Assembly: GCA_049324315.1 (NCBI GenBank)
Contig: JBMOKU010000055.1
Coordinates: 1-64,000, forward strand
Length of the DNA stretch: 64,000 nucleotides
Source: JBMOKU01 sp049324315
Lineage (GTDB): Bacteria > Bacillota > Clostridia > Peptostreptococcales > Thermotaleaceae
Direction of reading: 5' to 3'
Shown: positions 43,052 through 50,812 of the stretch, one piece after another
Numbering within the stretch: the stretch's first letter is position 1
Layout of the letters: every line of letters begins with the position of its first letter
The notes under the pieces: model-generated
Databases searched by the model: none
The model's input: the letters and a program-made list of their open reading frames with translations, nothing else
Told to the model about the DNA's origin: nothing
Position numbers and translations under genes: made by a program

Positions 43052-43425
43052 ATGGTTGAGCCAAGATTCATATATGCTCCTGTCATGGGGTGTATATGGG
43101 TCGGCCAAAGATTGTATATCGGTCACCTGCGTGGCTGGTATGCAGTCGGAGGGAAGATTCTATATGGTTGGGAAAGGTTTTATTGCAGTCGACCTCAATT
43201 GATTGTAATAGGATCCCAACCTATCATATAGGGTCGAGCGAAGATCATGCAGAGTGCCGCAGGTCTTTTGACTAATGGTTGTATGCAGCCGAGAGGTTGC
43301 ATGCAGCTGTTAAGGTATTCTGTATGGTCGAACGAACCATCATCATGGGTAATGACCTGCTTGGTTATGGTCGAAAGATCATAGCTGGGTAATAAGTTAT
43401 CTATGGTGGTGCAAGGTAGATCATT
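43052..43425. repeat. Degenerate 22/44-bp tandem repeat
   Basis: Successive units begin at 43052, 43074, 43096, 43118 and 43140, exactly 22 bp apart, and related units continue at about 43162, 43184, 43228, 43324, 43345, 43367, 43381 and 43403. Most start ATGGKTCG or close, many with a following AAGATYRT. Alternate units seem to form a 44-bp pair. 44 is not a multiple of 3, and no frame is conserved. The block is more GC-rich than neighbouring intergenic DNA. Confidence 0.65.
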
Positions 43426-43509
43426 ACGCGCTCTATTTATTTATGTCCAATTCTTGTAATAAATTATTATAGTATATTTGATTTTTGCTTTAAGAAAAGT
43501 AATATACGT

Positions 43510-43531
43510 GGTTAGCTGTTAGCAGTTAGCC
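43510..43531. repeat. Short direct repeat of GTTAGCTGTTAGCAGTTAGC type
   Basis: Three GTTAGC copies in a row lie in otherwise AT-rich, non-coding DNA between the tandem repeat and the CPBP gene. Confidence 0.5.
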
Positions 43532-43593
43532 GTACCTGGTCGTTCTTTAGGGCAATACATAATAAAAAAAGAAAAATTATTATTCTAAAATAT

Positions 43594-43626
43594 GTAAAAA
43601 AGTCCCGTATCATGCACGAGACTTTT
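43594..43626 (-). terminator. Terminator of the CPBP protease gene
   Basis: AGTCTCGTGC / ATACGGGACT imperfect hairpin followed on the minus strand by TTTTTTAC. Confidence 0.75.
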
Positions 43627-43653
43627 ACTATGTTATGATTTGTTATACGCTTA

Positions 43654-44496
43654 TTATTCTTCTGCAGCTTCTATAAGACATACCTCTAAAATATCCATAT
43701 TTTCTTCAATTTCCGGTTTCTTTATTTTCACATAAAAAATAACTGCTGTAATGAAAAGAACAGCACCGATTATGAATAATGGCCAATTCATTTGATCTTC
43801 AAAAAAAACATAGTCTAATACAGTTAAAGCATAGAGGTTATTCAAAGCATGGGCAAAGACTGCTGCCAATAGAGAACCTGATTTCCAATAAATAAATCCT
43901 AGTACCATTCCTAAAAAAAATGTATTAACGGATTGATGGATATTCATATGCATCAAACTAAATAGCAGTGATGAGAAAATAATGGAGAAGACTATGTTAT
44001 ATCGCTTTGCAAGACCATCTTGGATAATCCAGCGATAGACCACTTCTTCATAGATTGGTGCAACAATAATCAGTGACAGGAATAGAACGACATTGCTCTG
44101 AGCCAGCTCATCAATGGCCTCCATCAAAAACTCACTGACTTCTATATCTTTTAAAAGATAGTGAATAGCATTACCAGGGAAAAACACATATCCCGTAATC
44201 AACAATGTCGCAAAGGCAATATGCTTCCAGGCAGTTTCAGTTGGGAGCTTTATATGCTCAAGACTCTTTCTTCTTACCCTTCGATATAAGATATATACTA
44301 CGACTCCGGATGCAATGATTTCTTCTCCTAAGCGAAAATAGGTCATTGTCACTTCATCTATAAACGTCTCCACCATTCCCAATATCGTTTCTAAGGGTAG
44401 ATAAAGGATAATCTCCATCAAAATGATAAATAATACAACAAGAAAAGCACCCCATGCAGATAGTCCGGGTTTTTTCACTTTTTCGGTCGCATCCAT
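43654..44496 (-). CDS. CPBP-family intramembrane metalloprotease
   Basis: 280 aa from ATG 44496 behind GGAGGG. It has seven to eight membrane helices and the family motifs APIYEEVVYRWIIQ (Glu-Glu-x3-Arg) and SLLFSLMHMNIHQSVNTFFL (His ligands), then AVFAHALNNLYAL. CPBP (CAAX-type) proteases cleave within the membrane and often confer bacteriocin self-immunity or process peptides. The target is unknown. It is separated from the TelA/TerD cluster by a terminator. Confidence 0.88.
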   Translation of the reverse strand: MDATEKVKKPGLSAWGAFLVVLFIILMEIILYLPLETILGMVETFIDEVTMTYFRLGEEIIASGVVVYILYRRVRRKSLEHIKLPTETAWKHIAFATLLITGYVFFPGNAIHYLLKDIEVSEFLMEAIDELAQSNVVLFLSLIIVAPIYEEVVYRWIIQDGLAKRYNIVFSIIFSSLLFSLMHMNIHQSVNTFFLGMVLGFIYWKSGSLLAAVFAHALNNLYALTVLDYVFFEDQMNWPLFIIGAVLFITAVIFYVKIKKPEIEENMDILEVCLIEAAEE

Positions 44497-44524
44497 GTTA
44501 ACCCTCCGTTTTCCATACAAATTA

Positions 44525-44556
44525 AAAGGCTAAAGAACGCATCTTCTTATAGCCTT
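44525..44556 (-). terminator. Terminator of the TelA/TerD cluster
   Basis: AAAGGCTATAAGAA / TTCTTTAGCCTTT hairpin followed on the minus strand by TAATTT. Confidence 0.65.
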
Positions 44557-44588
44557 TGATCATTCATAGATACAATAGTCAATCATCT

Positions 44589-45143
44589 CTAGCAAACGGT
44601 AATTCCATATAATGTTTTCAACTGCTGAAAGGAACTTTCCCTACATATATTTTGAATGGCATGATATTTCCAGCTATCCTTATACCTATATAATTCGCCT
44701 AATATGATAGAATTGTTTTCTTGAACGTCAACATCTTCAATCGTTTGAAATACTGTTCTATGCAATTGATGCTCCAGGGCCTCAAACTTCAGGAGGATAG
44801 ATTCTACCGCTCCTGTGCTTCCTATTTCTTTGAAGATATTTCCAATAAACACGATACGACTTATATCATCCGGTATGTTTTGCAAAGTTATCTCAACCTG
44901 TTTCTGCCGCCCCTGTTCTGTCGTCATTTCATCATACTGAACACCATGACAGGAACTGATTGTATGATTATAAAAAACAATGTTTTCCTTGATAATCCTA
45001 TTCTCCAGATCAATCATAACAGTAAAGAGATCAATATCAAAGAATTCAGGCGGATTGGAAAAGCTCAATTGGAGCACTAGATTCTTAGGTTCATGGAGTT
45101 TGCAAATAACAATTTTCTCTCCTTTAATAAGTGGTCTTGACAC
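44589..45143 (-). CDS. TerD-family stress protein
   Basis: About 184 aa from GTG 45143, 8 nt behind AGGTGG, overlapping the upstream gene by 20 nt. The N-terminus VSRPLIKGEKIVICKLHE fits the TerD opening, and the end has NNSIILGELYRYKDSWKYHA, the typical TerD ExxRxxxxWKxxAI segment. Asp-rich calcium loops of classical TerD (DLDASC) are replaced by DIDLFTVMIDLENRI. TerD proteins act in tellurite, phage and membrane stress. The last gene of a TelA-linked cluster. Confidence 0.8.
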   Translation of the reverse strand: MSRPLIKGEKIVICKLHEPKNLVLQLSFSNPPEFFDIDLFTVMIDLENRIIKENIVFYNHTISSCHGVQYDEMTTEQGRQKQVEITLQNIPDDISRIVFIGNIFKEIGSTGAVESILLKFEALEHQLHRTVFQTIEDVDVQENNSIILGELYRYKDSWKYHAIQNICRESSFQQLKTLYGITVC

Positions 45144-45930
45144 TACAATCGCCACCTTCAAAATCAAATTCAAGCCGAAGTAATAGAACTTTGTTATTTT
45201 TTTCAGCGTATTCCAGCAAGCCAAAAACCGGCATTTCTATATTCTCAGGAAGGAAAACATCCTTTGCTGTTATCTGTATCTTATTTAAAAATGATATACA
45301 ATCATTTACAAACACAATATTCTTTGTATACTTGGCAGATAATACATATATCAAAAACATCTTAACATGTTCTGAGCACTTGGTATTAAATTGTATAAAA
45401 TCGCTAATATATTTCCTAATCAATTCTCTCTGCAAGAACATTTTTCTTATTTTCTCTGCTGGATAACAGGCAGCTTCTTTATAGCATGCTATTGCATATT
45501 GTTGGTATTGCTGCTGATATTCCTCGTCTTTCATATACTCTATTGCATTTTGAATACTTCCCGATATAAAATAGTACTTTAACAAACTGCTGTTTTGATA
45601 TAAATAATACATATATAAACCTAAATCGGTACACACCCTGCTAACAGTTTGAAAGAGCATTTCTGCTCTTTCAGACTGAGGCTCTATTCTGAAATATCCG
45701 TTAAACAGCCCGTTAAATTCCTCTGAAATATAATAAATATCAAAACAGATGTGATCCTCAGGATTTTTTGATGTAATTTTCAGTATTTTCAATTCTTCCA
45801 ATTCATTAAAGATTCCCCGATAAAATAACACATGGCTTTTTAACTGAAAATCAGGATTTTTCAATTTTGGAATTGTACTTTCTATGTGGAAAAACTGAGA
45901 AGCCAGCTTGATGCATTCACTTTTATCCAT
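45124..45930 (-). CDS. Hypothetical protein of the TelA/TerD cluster
   Basis: About 268 aa from ATG 45930 behind AGGTGG. It is soluble, with a mixed N-terminal half (FHIESTIPKLKNPDFQLKSH) and a helical centre rich in Tyr and Lys (YMKDEEYQQQYQQYAIACYK). The C-terminus NKVLLLRLEFDFEGGDC resembles a TerD-like final strand. No family could be named. It sits between telA and the terD-like gene and overlaps the latter, so it very likely works with them. Confidence 0.65.
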   Translation of the reverse strand: MDKSECIKLASQFFHIESTIPKLKNPDFQLKSHVLFYRGIFNELEELKILKITSKNPEDHICFDIYYISEEFNGLFNGYFRIEPQSERAEMLFQTVSRVCTDLGLYMYYLYQNSSLLKYYFISGSIQNAIEYMKDEEYQQQYQQYAIACYKEAACYPAEKIRKMFLQRELIRKYISDFIQFNTKCSEHVKMFLIYVLSAKYTKNIVFVNDCISFLNKIQITAKDVFLPENIEMPVFGLLEYAEKNNKVLLLRLEFDFEGGDCSVKTTY

Positions 45931-45950
45931 GTATACCATCCACCTATATT

Positions 45951-47135
45951 TTATATCCTTTCACTTCGATATGCCAAAAGCTTTTGCTTCTGTGAAGCCT
46001 CCAACTGTGTAAGCTCTTTCTCAATGGTAATGCGCTTTTGATGGCCTTCCTGATAGATTTTCATTGATTCCTCGATGGTTTCAAGCAGCTTCGTATGGGT
46101 TTCCCGTAAAGTCTCCATACTGACAATACCCCTTTCACTTTCCCGGGCAATTTCAATGGAGTTCATTTTCAAAAGCTCTGCATTTTGCTTGAGCAAATCT
46201 TCGGTCGTATCGGAAACCTTTTTTTGGAGTTCAAGTGCTGTTTTTTGCTTGTTTAATGAGATCGTCAGAGCAATTTGGTTCTTCCAGATAGGAATTGTTG
46301 TTAGGATACTGGATTGTATTTTGCTTGCAAGGATCTTATCATTATTTTGCACCAGACGAATCTGGGGCAATGTTTGTATTGCGATTTCCCTACTAAGCTT
46401 TAGATCAAAAATTCTTTTTTCTATTTCATTTAATGTCTGTGCAAAATCATTATATTTTTGAATGTCCAATAGATCCTGAGTCTGTTCGGCACGATTTCTC
46501 AGCTCTACCAATACGGTCTGGCTTAGCTCTCGATGCTTTTCTTCCCCCGCAGCAATATATATTTCAAGATCGTGAAGATACTCAAGATTTTTATTATATA
46601 GAGCATCCAGCACATTAATATCTCGAATAAGCTCTTTCCTTGCGGTATCCAAAGAAACCACAATTCTATCCACTGTTTGGGTAACACTTTCAAGCTTTAT
46701 TTTTGTGGTAGCTGCGCTCTTGGCCAATCCTCTTAAAAAAGGAATCTTGTTGACAAAGCTATCTTTCTCTTGTAATGTATTGACATCCACTTCTTGGATG
46801 GTTGATAACAACTCTGTAAGCCCCTTTCCAACCGTTCCGCTGTCTTTGGTCTTTACACCCTCTAAAATACCATCAGCAAATTTTGCGATATTGCTTTGGA
46901 TATCTGTCCCAAAGTAAGCAACACTGTTAGAATCTGTTAAATTAATATCTTTTTTAACTTCATTAAGCATTTTTATATCTTCTGGACCAAATTTGGATAA
47001 ATCCACTGCATATTTACCCTCATTCGTAGAAATATCCAGCTGCTTTCCACCATCCACTACTGGTAACTTACTTTGAACCGGCTCTGTATTGTTTTCATCC
47101 TTTTCAATATTTGTTAGTAAGTCCTGAAAACCCAT
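45951..47135 (-). CDS. telA: TelA-family toxic anion resistance protein
   Basis: The 394-aa, fully helical protein matches TelA/YaaN: KFGPEDIKMLNEVKKDINLT, IPFLRGLAKSAATTKIKLES, IAAGEEKHRELSQTVL and the conserved TIPIWKNQIALTISLNKQKT. TelA proteins are linked to tellurite and antimicrobial-peptide resistance, by a mechanism that is not settled. It is placed after a small helical gene and before the unknown 268-aa gene with 10-20 nt gaps, so the cluster is one operon. Confidence 0.92.
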   Translation of the reverse strand: MGFQDLLTNIEKDENNTEPVQSKLPVVDGGKQLDISTNEGKYAVDLSKFGPEDIKMLNEVKKDINLTDSNSVAYFGTDIQSNIAKFADGILEGVKTKDSGTVGKGLTELLSTIQEVDVNTLQEKDSFVNKIPFLRGLAKSAATTKIKLESVTQTVDRIVVSLDTARKELIRDINVLDALYNKNLEYLHDLEIYIAAGEEKHRELSQTVLVELRNRAEQTQDLLDIQKYNDFAQTLNEIEKRIFDLKLSREIAIQTLPQIRLVQNNDKILASKIQSSILTTIPIWKNQIALTISLNKQKTALELQKKVSDTTEDLLKQNAELLKMNSIEIARESERGIVSMETLRETHTKLLETIEESMKIYQEGHQKRITIEKELTQLEASQKQKLLAYRSERI

Positions 47136-47155
47136 TTTCCTCCACTCTCCTTACG

Positions 47156-47650
47156 TTAAAAATCTGATTTGATCAAGTCTTGGATTGTTTTTAAGTCAAC
47201 ATTCAGATTCATCTGTTGTTGGCTTTGAATATTTGAAATTGTTTGATATAATTTTTTATTCATGGTTGCAATCGTCTCCAACAGTTCCTTACGATGGACA
47301 TTTGTTATCGTCTGCTCATCAAAATTAGTCAAAATCCCCTTCATCATATCGATATATTTTAGCATCAGCAATTCTTGCACGGAAATGATGCTGTCCATAT
47401 TCTTGGCATAAAACTCAATGATATATATATAGTACGAAATAAAAGAAAAAAGGTATGAGAATAACGCTTGATCTTTTGTAGCGCAGAGCCTCGCTTCAAT
47501 CTCTCTTAATGAATTTCTGGCATTCTCAAGAACAGTAACTGCTTCCTGCCCTCTGTATTGATTATTATCTTCAACGACCGCATGTTCCGTATCATTTTTT
47601 CGCTTAAATAAATTAAAAATAAATATCACTTCCTTATTAAACCATTCCAT
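47156..47650 (-). CDS. Helical protein upstream of telA (XpaC-like position)
   Basis: 164 aa as annotated from ATG 47650. It is helical and soluble (TVLENARNSLREIEARLC, SVQELLMLKYIDMMKGILTN), and ends 20 nt before telA, the position usually held by XpaC-like genes. Homology to XpaC is not certain. The best ribosome-site spacing (AAGGAAGTGAT) points to an ATT codon before TTTAATTTATTTAAG, giving FNLFKRKND; the ATG upstream has only a weak site. Confidence 0.6.
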   Translation of the reverse strand: MEWFNKEVIFIFNLFKRKNDTEHAVVEDNNQYRGQEAVTVLENARNSLREIEARLCATKDQALFSYLFSFISYYIYIIEFYAKNMDSIISVQELLMLKYIDMMKGILTNFDEQTITNVHRKELLETIATMNKKLYQTISNIQSQQQMNLNVDLKTIQDLIKSDF

Positions 47651-47768
47651 CTATAAATCTCTACTTGTTTTTTGCAAAATAATTGAAATATTGTAACGTA
47701 TTTTCTTTTATTATACCTCAACGGTTTTATTCATGTAAACCTTCCCACAGTAAATGGCTTCATAATTA

Positions 47769-47793
47769 GAAAAAAGCAGCACCGCTGCTTTTG
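47769..47793 (-). terminator. Terminator after the second SASP gene
   Basis: AAAGCAGC / GCTGCTTT hairpin followed on the minus strand by TTTCTAATT. Confidence 0.75.
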
Positions 47794-47797
47794 TCAC

Positions 47798-47998
47798 TTA
47801 CTGCTTATTCTGTTTTTGTACCTTAGTCATCAAACCTTCTACATTTCCACCTTCAAAGCCACCATAATACCCAAACAGCCGGGAAGGAAGATTTCCTTTG
47901 TCTATCACTTGTTTCTCAATTCCTAACTCACTGGCCATTTCATTCTTCATTTCATCATATGCTTTTTTGGCTTTTGGATTAACAGGAATTTTATCCAA
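47798..47998 (-). CDS. Divergent alpha/beta-type small acid-soluble spore protein
   Basis: 66 aa from TTG 47998 behind GAGAGGTG. It has the alpha/beta SASP layout: AKKAYDEMKNEMASELGIE (degenerate protease site NEMASE in place of TEIAGE), then DKGNLPSRLFGYYGGFEGGN and VEGLMTKVQKQ. It would bind spore DNA. Changes at the GPR site and an inserted glycine-rich loop set it apart from the SASP at 5.3 kb and suggest a minor or specialised variant. Confidence 0.88.
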   Translation of the reverse strand: MDKIPVNPKAKKAYDEMKNEMASELGIEKQVIDKGNLPSRLFGYYGGFEGGNVEGLMTKVQKQNKQ

Positions 47999-48181
47999 AC
48001 TTTTTCACCTCTCATTATACGCTATCTAATCTCTAGTATTCTTTATAGATAGAAATGAATACCCGGAAACTTTTGGATATACCGTTTCTTATACAATTGT
48101 ATTCTAAAGGTGCTCCGTATGAATTTTCATAAACAGGTTACATTATAATATAGAAATTCATCATCATGAAAGGAGTATTTC

Positions 48182-48340
48182 ATGGGAAAGAAAATAACGA
48201 AAACTACACCGGTAGAGAATCAAGATGCTTATAACTTTCATATCAATCCTGACGAATATGATACGACTACGATGACATCCGATGATATGAGTCTTCTCAC
48301 AAAAGATAGCAAAAAAAGAAAAAAGAGAAAAGTAAAATAA
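48182..48340 (+). CDS. 52-aa protein with basic tail
   Basis: Frame from ATG 48182 behind AAAGGAG. The product MGKKITKTTPVENQDAYNFH continues INPDEYDTTTMTSDDMSLL and ends in a run of Lys/Arg (KKRKKRKVK). Terminator and ribosome site are both clear, so the gene is likely real though short. A polar body with a strongly basic tail would suit DNA, RNA or membrane-surface binding. Function unknown. Confidence 0.7.
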   Translation: MGKKITKTTPVENQDAYNFHINPDEYDTTTMTSDDMSLLTKDSKKRKKRKVK

Positions 48341-48371
48341 AGCAGGTGAATCCACCATGCTTTATTTTTTT
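48335..48371 (+). terminator. Terminator of the 52-aa gene
   Basis: ATAAAGCAGGTG / CACCATGCTTTAT hairpin followed by TTTTTTT. Confidence 0.85.
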
Positions 48372-48692
48372 ATGAAGCATTAGATATTATGCTAAAATTA
48401 CCAATCTCATTTACAGAAAAAAGAATTGTTTATATTTGTTTTAGAATGGTATAATTCATAATACTAGTCGGAATTTGTCGTTTTTTATCGAATTTTGTTT
48501 AACAAGAAATTAACCTTTCTATAATCTTTTCGATAATAAATACTGTTATGTTAAGATCATACTCCTTTTAACATACATAGGTTACACATCAAGTATATAC
48601 ATGAAAGCTTGGGTTAGAATTTGGAGGTGGTTTTTCTTCATACATTTTATAAATAAGTCTCATTCTATTACTATTTTAAGGAGGTAGAGATC
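48372..48692 (+). other. Leader of the dCache chemoreceptor
   Basis: No gene is supported. A strong GGAGG near 48622 precedes a 10-codon GTG frame that ends before the chemoreceptor and may be a leader peptide. TGTTAA / TTAACA flank a short loop near 48548-48573. The main ribosome site is AAGGAGG, just before 48693. Confidence 0.35.
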
Positions 48693-50741
48693 ATGAACTT
48701 CAAAAGTATACGTATGCGAACCCTGGCGTATATACTCCCTTTTGTTCTTGGCATCATGGTTTTATTATCATTTTTGAGTTACAGTTATTCCAAAAACTTA
48801 ATTAACCAAGAGATCGAAGAAAAAATGAATTACAATATGTTCCAAGTCATTGAAGCGATTGACAAGATATTGATTCAGCACAGCAGAATTCCTGAATCGC
48901 TGGCTCGATTGGTAGAAGCCTCCGGAAATCAACTAACCAAGGAACAATACATAGAGATCTTGAAAAAAACCATATCCATTAATCAGGATACCTTTGGAGC
49001 AGGTATTTGGTTTGAACCTTATCGTTACAGCGAGAATGTTCAGTACTTTGGTCCGTATGTTTACAAGGATGGCAGTAGTGCTGTCGTTACCTTGGATTAT
49101 GAGACACCAGAATATAACTATCCCAGTTGGGATTGGTACAAGATGGGTATGAATATATCCCAATCAGTCGTATGGTCAGCCCCTTATTATGATGAGACAA
49201 CCAATGTTACCATGATAACGACCAGTGCTCCCTTCTATGATTCTAACGGAAAATTTATTGGCCTTACAACAGGAGATGTGGATTTGGTTAATCTACAAAA
49301 TCTTATCAGTGAAATAAAGGTAGGCGAAAAGGGAGAAGCATTCTTATTAAGCAAGGATGGTACCTATATCGCTCATCCTAATGCAGAACTTGTCATGAAG
49401 AAGAAGATAACCGAAAGCGAAAACACTTCATTGGCGACATTGGGTGCAGAGATACTGGAAAAGAAAGGGGGTCAAGCTGCTTACACAGATAACGATGGCA
49501 GTGTACGTATTTACTATACATCTTTTGATGAGACCGGATGGATTCTTGGTCTTTCCATACCCGAGAACGAACTGTTTGGACCCCTAAAAAGCTTAATGAC
49601 AAAGCTTCTTTTGATCATCTGCGCATCTCTACTGATTGTGGTATTGATCGTTTTCCTCTACAGCCAATATATAACCAACAGCATTCGAAAAGTAAATGAT
49701 TTTTCGAAAACCATAGCACAAGGCGATTTGTCATCATCTTTAGATTCAAAAAGTAAAGACGAGCTAGGCCAAATGTCCAATCATTTAAATACCATGACAG
49801 CTTCCATGCGTACCATGATCAAAGATGTAATGCACAATATTGATCAACTGGTAGAAACTTCACAGAGCCTCGCTACGGGTGCAGAGCAAACACAAAAAGC
49901 AAATGAGCAAATAGCAGAGACTATGCAAAGCTTGGCCCTCGGTAAGGATGAAGAACAAAAAATTACTGATAACACAGCTAAAACTGCTGAAGAAATCGCT
50001 AAAGGAATCGAACATATTGCCAACAACATTCAAACAGTTGCAGATACCACGGTAGAAACCTCTCGCCTGGCACAGAATGGAAATCAAGTTGTTGATTTAG
50101 CCATCTCACAAATGGAAAAAATCCATAAAAACGTACTGACATCCGGAAATGTGGTCAATCAATTGGGAGAGAAATCCAATCAGATTGGTGAGATCGTATC
50201 CTTAATTACATCTATTTCTGATCAGACAAACCTGTTGGCACTAAATGCTGCTATTGAGGCAGCCAGGGCAGGGGAACACGGCAAAGGTTTTGCTGTTGTT
50301 GCCGATGAAGTCCGGAAGCTGGCTGAACAATCGGGTAAAGCTGCCGGTAATATCACTTCCCTTATTCAAGAAATTCAAAAAGATATCGGCAGTGCTATCG
50401 CTACCATGCAAGAGGGTACTCAGTCCGTAGAACAAGGGATCACCATGGTAGACGACGCCGGGACTTCATTCCACAGTATCTTAGATGCTATCAACAGTAT
50501 ATCCGGTCAAATGCAGGATATAGCAGCGGTCATAGAAGAGATTGCTGCAGAAACAGAAACCATGGTAGGATCCATGGAGCATATAACCTCATTGTCACAG
50601 CAGTCCTTGGAGAATATTGAAAGCACTGCTGCAGCTTCAGAAGAACAAACTGCTTTAGGTCGAGAGATTTCTGATGCAGCATTGACATTATCCCAGATGT
50701 CAGAAAGCTTAATGCAGCAGGTAAACAAATTTAAACTATGA
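48693..50741 (+). CDS. Methyl-accepting chemotaxis protein with dCache sensor
   Basis: 682 aa: N-terminal helix (TLAYILPFVLGIMVLLSFLS), extracytoplasmic dCache_1 domain (about 35-285; WFEPYRYSENVQYFGPYVYK, SAPFYDSNGKFIGLTTGDVD), second helix (LLLIICASLLIVVLIVFLYS), HAMP (about 320-372) and a cytoplasmic signalling domain with the tip LLALNAAIEAARAGEHGKGF. dCache sensors commonly bind amino acids or other small metabolites. It faces a second chemoreceptor end to end. Confidence 0.95.
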   Translation: MNFKSIRMRTLAYILPFVLGIMVLLSFLSYSYSKNLINQEIEEKMNYNMFQVIEAIDKILIQHSRIPESLARLVEASGNQLTKEQYIEILKKTISINQDTFGAGIWFEPYRYSENVQYFGPYVYKDGSSAVVTLDYETPEYNYPSWDWYKMGMNISQSVVWSAPYYDETTNVTMITTSAPFYDSNGKFIGLTTGDVDLVNLQNLISEIKVGEKGEAFLLSKDGTYIAHPNAELVMKKKITESENTSLATLGAEILEKKGGQAAYTDNDGSVRIYYTSFDETGWILGLSIPENELFGPLKSLMTKLLLIICASLLIVVLIVFLYSQYITNSIRKVNDFSKTIAQGDLSSSLDSKSKDELGQMSNHLNTMTASMRTMIKDVMHNIDQLVETSQSLATGAEQTQKANEQIAETMQSLALGKDEEQKITDNTAKTAEEIAKGIEHIANNIQTVADTTVETSRLAQNGNQVVDLAISQMEKIHKNVLTSGNVVNQLGEKSNQIGEIVSLITSISDQTNLLALNAAIEAARAGEHGKGFAVVADEVRKLAEQSGKAAGNITSLIQEIQKDIGSAIATMQEGTQSVEQGITMVDDAGTSFHSILDAINSISGQMQDIAAVIEEIAAETETMVGSMEHITSLSQQSLENIESTAAASEEQTALGREISDAALTLSQMSESLMQQVNKFKL

Positions 50742-50746
50742 TGTAG

Positions 50747-50781
50747 AAAATCCGTGATTCATATGAATCACGGATTTTTTG
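50747..50781 (+). terminator. Terminator between convergent chemoreceptor genes
   Basis: AATCCGTGATTC / GAATCACGGATT hairpin followed by TTTT; it can serve both strands weakly. Confidence 0.85.
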
Positions 50782-50812
50782 TTTTCTCCTAATCATTAGG
50801 AAATGATGAACA

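Noticed and set aside
43052..43425. CRISPR array
   Set aside because: Units are adjacent, only 22 bp and highly divergent, with no constant repeat and variable spacer pattern and no cas genes.
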